Translations under genes and position numbers: made by a program
The notes under the pieces: generated by a model
Seen by the model: the letters and a program-made list of their open reading frames with translations, nothing else
The model's database searches: none
What the model was told of the DNA's origin: nothing
DNA from: DASRJX01 sp035649235
GTDB taxonomy: Bacteria > Acidobacteriota > Polarisedimenticolia > Gp22-AA2
Assembly: GCA_035649235.1 (NCBI GenBank)
Contig: DASRJX010000116.1
Coordinates: forward strand, 1-18,949
Direction of reading: 5' to 3'
DNA: 18,949 bases
Shown: one piece after another, positions 15,845 through 18,949 of the stretch
How the letters are laid out: the number at the start of each line of letters is the position of its first letter
Position numbering within the stretch: the first letter of the stretch is position 1

Positions 15845-16950
15845 TGGCGCGGCGGAGGCGGCTGCGGGTCGGAGTGATCTTCGGCGGCCGGTCGGTCGAG
15901 CACGACGTCTCGCTGGTCTCGGCGAAGGCGATCATCTCGGCCCTCGATCCGGCGCGTTACGACGTGGTGCCGATCGCCGTGACCCGCGCGGGACGGTTCG
16001 TGGTGGCCGGCGCCCGGGCCCTGTTCCGGGACGATCCGGCGGTCGCCGACCTGTTCCGGCTGGCGGCGGGACGAGTTGGAGGCGGCGGGCGGACGGCGAG
16101 AGGACGCCCTCTCGACGTCATCTTCCCGATCATCCACGGCACGGGAGGGGAGGACGGCTCGTTGCAGGGGCTGCTGACGCTGGCCGGCGTGCCGTTCGTC
16201 GGCGCGGGGGTCCTGGGATCGGCGGTCGGCATGGACAAGGCGGTGATGAAGGTGCTGTTCCGTCAGGCGGGACTGCCGATCACGCCGCATCAGGTTGCGA
16301 TGAAGTCGGAGTTCGCCGCCGGTCCGGAGGTGGTGGCGGACCGGCTGGAGGCCGCCCTGGCCTATCCCTGCTTCATCAAGCCGGCGAACGGCGGGAGCAG
16401 CGTCGGCGTTTCGAAGGCCCGGGACCGACGCGGGCTTCTGGCGGCGCTGCGCCTCGCCTTCCGCTACGATCGGAAGGTGCTGGCGGAGCACGCCGTCGAT
16501 GCCCGCGAGATCGAGTGCGCCGTCCTGGGCAACGAGCGGCCGGAAGCGTCCGTCGTCGGGGAGATCGTCCCCTCCCGCGAGTTCTACGATTACGCGGCCA
16601 AGTACCTGGACTCGCGGTCCCGCCTGATGATCCCGGCCCCGATCAGCGAGGCGCAGTCGGAGGCCGTGCGCGATCTCGCCGTCCGCGCCTTCCAGGTTCT
16701 CGAGGTCGAGGGCCTGGCGCGCGTCGATTTCTTCCTCGACCGCGTGAGCGGGGCGCTCGTCCTGAACGAGGTGAATACCCTGCCCGGCTTCACGCCGATC
16801 AGCATGTATCCCAAGCTCTGGGAGGCGAGTGGGTTACCGTTCCCGCGCCTGGTCGATCGGCTCATCGCTCTGGCCCTCGAGCGCCACGAGCAGCGCCAGG
16901 CGCTGGTCACGGCCTACAGCCCGCAACGCGCGGGAGGCCGCAGGGCTTGA
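15844..16950 (+). CDS. ddl: D-alanine--D-alanine ligase
   Basis: Ddl joins two D-alanines with ATP to make the dipeptide that caps the peptidoglycan stem. The 368-residue product shows FGGRSVEHDVS (13-23), HGTGGEDGSLQG (98-109; most members have Tyr or another residue for the second Gly), the ATP-grasp lysine in CFIKPANGGSSVGVS (176-190), EFYDYAAKY (246-254) and the metal-binding NEVNTLPGFT. Tyr254 stands where D-Ala-D-Ala ligases have Tyr and D-lactate ligases have Phe, so a normal vancomycin-sensitive ligase is expected. Start 15844 or 15841 (ATGATG) is possible; 15844 was chosen by ribosome-site spacing. It overlaps hflX and closes the tlpA-hflX-ddl operon. No other cell wall genes are adjacent. 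Confidence 0.95.
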
Positions 16951-16975
16951 CTTTCCCCCGCCGCCATCCTACCTT
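16947..16975 (+). promoter_or_regulatory. Predicted promoter of the HNH endonuclease gene, overlapping the ddl stop codon
   Basis: TTGACT (16947-16952), a 17-nt spacer and TACCTT (16970-16975) form a sigma70-like pair. The -35 includes the TGA stop of ddl. Transcription would start near 16982, about 43 nt before the chosen ATG. Confidence 0.4.
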
Positions 16976-17024
16976 TTTGCGCTAGTTCCGCGACTCGAAT
17001 CGCGTGCGCGGCACGGCGTGCGTC

Positions 17025-17615
17025 ATGCTGGATACCAACGTTCTCGTCCTCAACCGGCTGTTTCAGGCCATCCAGGTGACGACTGTCCGCAAGGCCTTCT
17101 GCCTGCTGTACAAAGGCCACGTCAAGGCCGTCAATCCCGACTACTCGACCTGCGACTGGGAGGACTGGGTCGACATCCCGCCGCAGCCGCACGAAGAGTC
17201 GATCGTCACGCCGAACATCCGCATCCGGGTCCCGCGGGTCATCCTGCTGATCGATTTCGACCGGTTGCCGCGTCACGAGGTCAGGTTCACGCGCAAGAAC
17301 ATCTTCTACCGGGACCGCAACCGATGCCAGTACTGCGGCGGCCGGTTCCAGACGCGGGACCTCAACCTCGACCACGTCGTGCCGCTGTCGCGCGGCGGCA
17401 AGTCGGGATGGGAGAACGTGGTCTGCTGCTGCATCCGGTGCAACTCCCGCAAGGGCGGGTTATTGCCCGAGGAGGCCGGCATGCGGCTCATTCATCCTCC
17501 GGCGCGCCCCCGCTGGCATCCGCTCGTCAAGATCTCCTTCGCGTCCGGGCAATACGACGTCTGGAGAAGCTTCCTCGACGCCGCCTACTGGAATGCCGAG
17601 CTGCACGAGGACTGA
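17025..17615 (+). CDS. HNH endonuclease family protein (stand-alone)
   Basis: This 196-residue protein has a C-terminal HNH nuclease fold: CQYC (101-104), LDHVVPLSRGG (His117), Asn131 in WENVV, and the second zinc pair C-I-R-C-N (136-140), with Asn140 ending the motif. The N-terminal half (VLVLNRLFQAIQVTTVRKAF, then LLYKGHVKAV) is the conserved segment of a widespread group of chromosomal HNH proteins whose job is not established. The ATG at 17025 was chosen because family conservation begins immediately after it; a GTG at 17004 would add seven residues, and neither has a ribosome site. There is no methylase, integrase or intron around it, so a mobile or restriction role is not indicated. The nearby ddl and rhomboid genes give no functional hint. 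Confidence 0.85.
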   Translation: MLDTNVLVLNRLFQAIQVTTVRKAFCLLYKGHVKAVNPDYSTCDWEDWVDIPPQPHEESIVTPNIRIRVPRVILLIDFDRLPRHEVRFTRKNIFYRDRNRCQYCGGRFQTRDLNLDHVVPLSRGGKSGWENVVCCCIRCNSRKGGLLPEEAGMRLIHPPARPRWHPLVKISFASGQYDVWRSFLDAAYWNAELHED

Positions 17616-17687
17616 GGACCCGTCCCCGATTGCACCGAATCCATTTGCCTCGACGCCCCCCGCAGCCCTATCCTTGACAGACCAGCC

Positions 17688-18398
17688 ATGAACGGGTACC
17701 GGAACGAATACCGCCCTGACGCCGGCCTCGGCGGCCACGTGACGCCGGGGATCCGCGCGCTCATCATCGCCAACGTCGTGGTCTTCATCCTGCAGTACGT
17801 GGCCTTCCGGCTCGGCGACAACAGCATCCAGTCGATCTTCGGACTGACGCCGGCCATGGTCTTCAGCGCCCACCTGCGCGTCTGGCAGCTGTTCACCTAC
17901 ATGTTCCTGCACTCCCCGGACTATCTCTTCCACCTGCTCCTCAACATGCTGATGCTCTGGATGTTCGGGACGCAGATCGAGCCGGTCATGGGGACGCGGT
18001 CGTTCCTGCGGTACTACTTCCTGTGCGGCGTGGGCGCCGGTCTCACGACGTCCCTGGCGTCCCCCAACAGCCTGACCGTCGGGGCGTCGGGGGCCATCTT
18101 CGGCGTGATGCTGGCGTACGCGATGCTATTCCCGAATCGCCAGATTCTCTTCTGGTTCATTTTCCCGATGCGGGCCCCCAGCTTCGTGCTCCTGTGCGCC
18201 GGTATCGAGCTGTTCGCGCTCATGCAGCTGCCCGACGGCGTGGCCCACGCCGCGCATTTGGGGGGCATGCTCTTCGGCTATCTGTACTTCAAGCGCGCCT
18301 GGAGGCTCAGGGAGTTCCTGGCGGAGATCCGCTGGAGATTGCGCCGCCGGCGATTCCGCGTCCTGGATCGGGACGACAGGCGCTACCCCTTCCACTGA
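17688..18398 (+). CDS. Rhomboid-family intramembrane serine protease
   Basis: This 236-residue integral membrane protein probably has six helices. The catalytic dyad is visible as Ser134 in GASGAIFG and His190 in HAAHLGG. His82 and Asn86 in FHLLLNM supply the oxyanion-hole residues, and the loop after helix 1 is the usual rhomboid type. Family members cleave other membrane proteins within the bilayer; no substrate is indicated. The C-terminus (about 203-236) is very basic (RWRLRRRRFRVLDRDDRR), probably a cytoplasmic tail. No Shine-Dalgarno site precedes the ATG; TTGCCT-N18-TATCCT (17645-17674) could be a promoter with almost no leader. The stop lies 25 nt from the stop of the convergent last gene. 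Confidence 0.92.
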   Translation: MNGYRNEYRPDAGLGGHVTPGIRALIIANVVVFILQYVAFRLGDNSIQSIFGLTPAMVFSAHLRVWQLFTYMFLHSPDYLFHLLLNMLMLWMFGTQIEPVMGTRSFLRYYFLCGVGAGLTTSLASPNSLTVGASGAIFGVMLAYAMLFPNRQILFWFIFPMRAPSFVLLCAGIELFALMQLPDGVAHAAHLGGMLFGYLYFKRAWRLREFLAEIRWRLRRRRFRVLDRDDRRYPFH

Positions 18399-18423
18399 TC
18401 CGAGTCGGGGTTGGCAGGACGGA

Positions 18424-18949
18424 CTAGCGGCAGGCCGCCTCGAGGAACGTCGAGCCGGCCGCAGCGATGGCCTCAGTCCGCTCGAGACCTGCGGGGACGG
18501 TCACGCGGCCGGCCGGCGCGATGCGCCCGCCGCCGGAGAATTCCACCGCCAGCAGCGTCCGACCGCGGGGCGAACCCAACACCAATATCTGCGACGCGCA
18601 GGCCGGATTGGAGAAGTTGTACAAGGAGGAGTCGGAGGTGCTGACCAAGGCTCCAAGCGGCACGTCGGGATCACCATTGGTTGTCGGGCAGGGCGGGTTC
18701 TGGCAAATGATGACGGGCGCGTCGGTGCCTCCGTTCGTGCCAATCACGACGGGCGCGTCGGTGCCTCCGTTCGTGCCAATCACGACGGGCGCGTCGGTGC
18801 CGCCGCTCATGCCGATGGTGCGCGAGGGGCTGCCCAAGACTCCGAGCGGCACGCCGGGATCGCCATTGGTCCTCGGACAGGGCGGGTCCTGGCAGATGGT
18901 GACGGGAGCGTCCGTTCCCCCCTGCGGAGAGAGCGGATTGCGCGGAATC
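18424..18949 (-). CDS. Repeat-containing protein of unknown function, C-terminal part (cut by window edge)
   Basis: The minus-strand frame is open from the window edge to a TAG at 18424, giving at least 174 residues with no start needed inside; a GTG at 18852 is an internal valine codon. I do not recognise the family. The visible part has near-identical repeats of GGTDAPVVIGTN (12 residues) set between two copies of a longer unit, TDAPV.ICQ.PPCP.TNGDP.VPLG.L. It ends with a hydrophobic domain containing CASQILVLGSPRGRTLLAVEF and a final Cys. Paired cysteines (ICQxPPCP) and the Gly/Thr/Asn/Pro-rich composition suggest an exported, disulfide-bearing surface protein, but no signal peptide or anchor can be seen because the N-terminus lies outside. 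Confidence 0.75.
   Translation of the reverse strand, partial: IPRNPLSPQGGTDAPVTICQDPPCPRTNGDPGVPLGVLGSPSRTIGMSGGTDAPVVIGTNGGTDAPVVIGTNGGTDAPVIICQNPPCPTTNGDPDVPLGALVSTSDSSLYNFSNPACASQILVLGSPRGRTLLAVEFSGGGRIAPAGRVTVPAGLERTEAIAAAGSTFLEAACR
18645..18721 (-). repeat. Longer direct repeat, copy 1 (about 77 bp)
   Basis: This copy resembles 18834-18910 at an offset of 189 bp (63 codons). It encodes TDAPVIICQNPPCPTTNGDP and the following VPLGAL, with scattered substitutions between copies. Confidence 0.8.
18712..18819 (-). repeat. 36-bp tandem repeat, three units (two identical)
   Basis: Units at 18712-18747 and 18748-18783 are identical over 36 bp. A third (18784-18819) has diverged in its second half. 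The period is a multiple of three, so unit gain or loss keeps the frame; each encodes 12 residues of the GGTDAPVVIGTN type. Confidence 0.9.
18834..18910 (-). repeat. Longer direct repeat, copy 2 (about 77 bp)
   Basis: Second copy of the unit at 18645-18721, encoding TDAPVTICQDPPCPRTNGDP and VPLGVL. The 36-bp tandem units lie between the two copies. Confidence 0.8.

Noticed and set aside
16921..17003. Search for a terminator between ddl and the HNH gene.
   Set aside because: A short T run occurs (16974-16978) but no GC stem precedes it; the stretch fits a promoter better.
17674..17679. TTGACA just before the rhomboid ATG, as a -35 box.
   Set aside because: It lies only 8 nt before the ATG, which would put the -10 and the start site inside the gene. 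The region at the right distance (TACCGG) is a poor -10.

Overview
The window is high-GC, gene-dense bacterial chromosome. It has short gaps, several 4-nt start/stop overlaps (ATGA or GTGA) and no rRNA, tRNA, CRISPR, insertion sequence or phage gene that I can see. The gene set is Gram-negative in style: TlpA thioredoxin, M16 peptidase pairs, HflX, rhomboid. It also holds a very large exported FG-GAP/MopE/thrombospondin-3 protein whose C-terminal domain I associate from memory with secreted proteins of Acidobacteriota and similar deep-branching soil or sediment phyla. An uncultured Acidobacteriota-like organism is my best guess. No phylogenetic marker in the window proves it.

Layout. (1) Positions 1-1230, minus strand: a class III-type sirtuin followed by the N-terminal part of LarC (nickel-pincer cofactor synthesis), with a good sigma70-like promoter upstream. 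(2) 1329-6809, plus: one 1800-residue exported protein built as three seven-bladed FG-GAP propellers separated by Cys/Asp-rich MopE and TSP3 calcium-type linkers. (3) 6869-8756, plus: an APC amino-acid permease behind a near-consensus promoter. (4) 8765-12755, minus: a coupled operon of an MFS transporter, a catalytic M16 zinc peptidase and its non-catalytic M16 partner. (5) 12832-13884, plus: a Rhizobium-type (AnsA/LAB_A) L-asparaginase, divergent from the MFS gene. (6) 13897-16950, plus: a tlpA-hflX-ddl operon with overlapping genes and a structured leader that may contain a tiny upstream cistron. (7) 17025-18398, plus: an HNH endonuclease and a rhomboid protease. (8) 18424-18949, minus: the C-terminal part of a repeat-bearing exported-looking protein of unknown function that runs off the window.

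Working together: the tlpA-hflX-ddl operon joins envelope thiol chemistry, ribosome or GTPase stress function and peptidoglycan precursor synthesis. The amino-acid permease, asparaginase and M16 peptidase/MFS operon lie close together and could reflect peptide or amino-acid use, but they are separate transcription units on different strands. I see no classic defence system or mobile island. The most unusual items are the triple-propeller surface protein, the MFS/M16 coupled operon, the tlpA leader and the terminal repeat protein.
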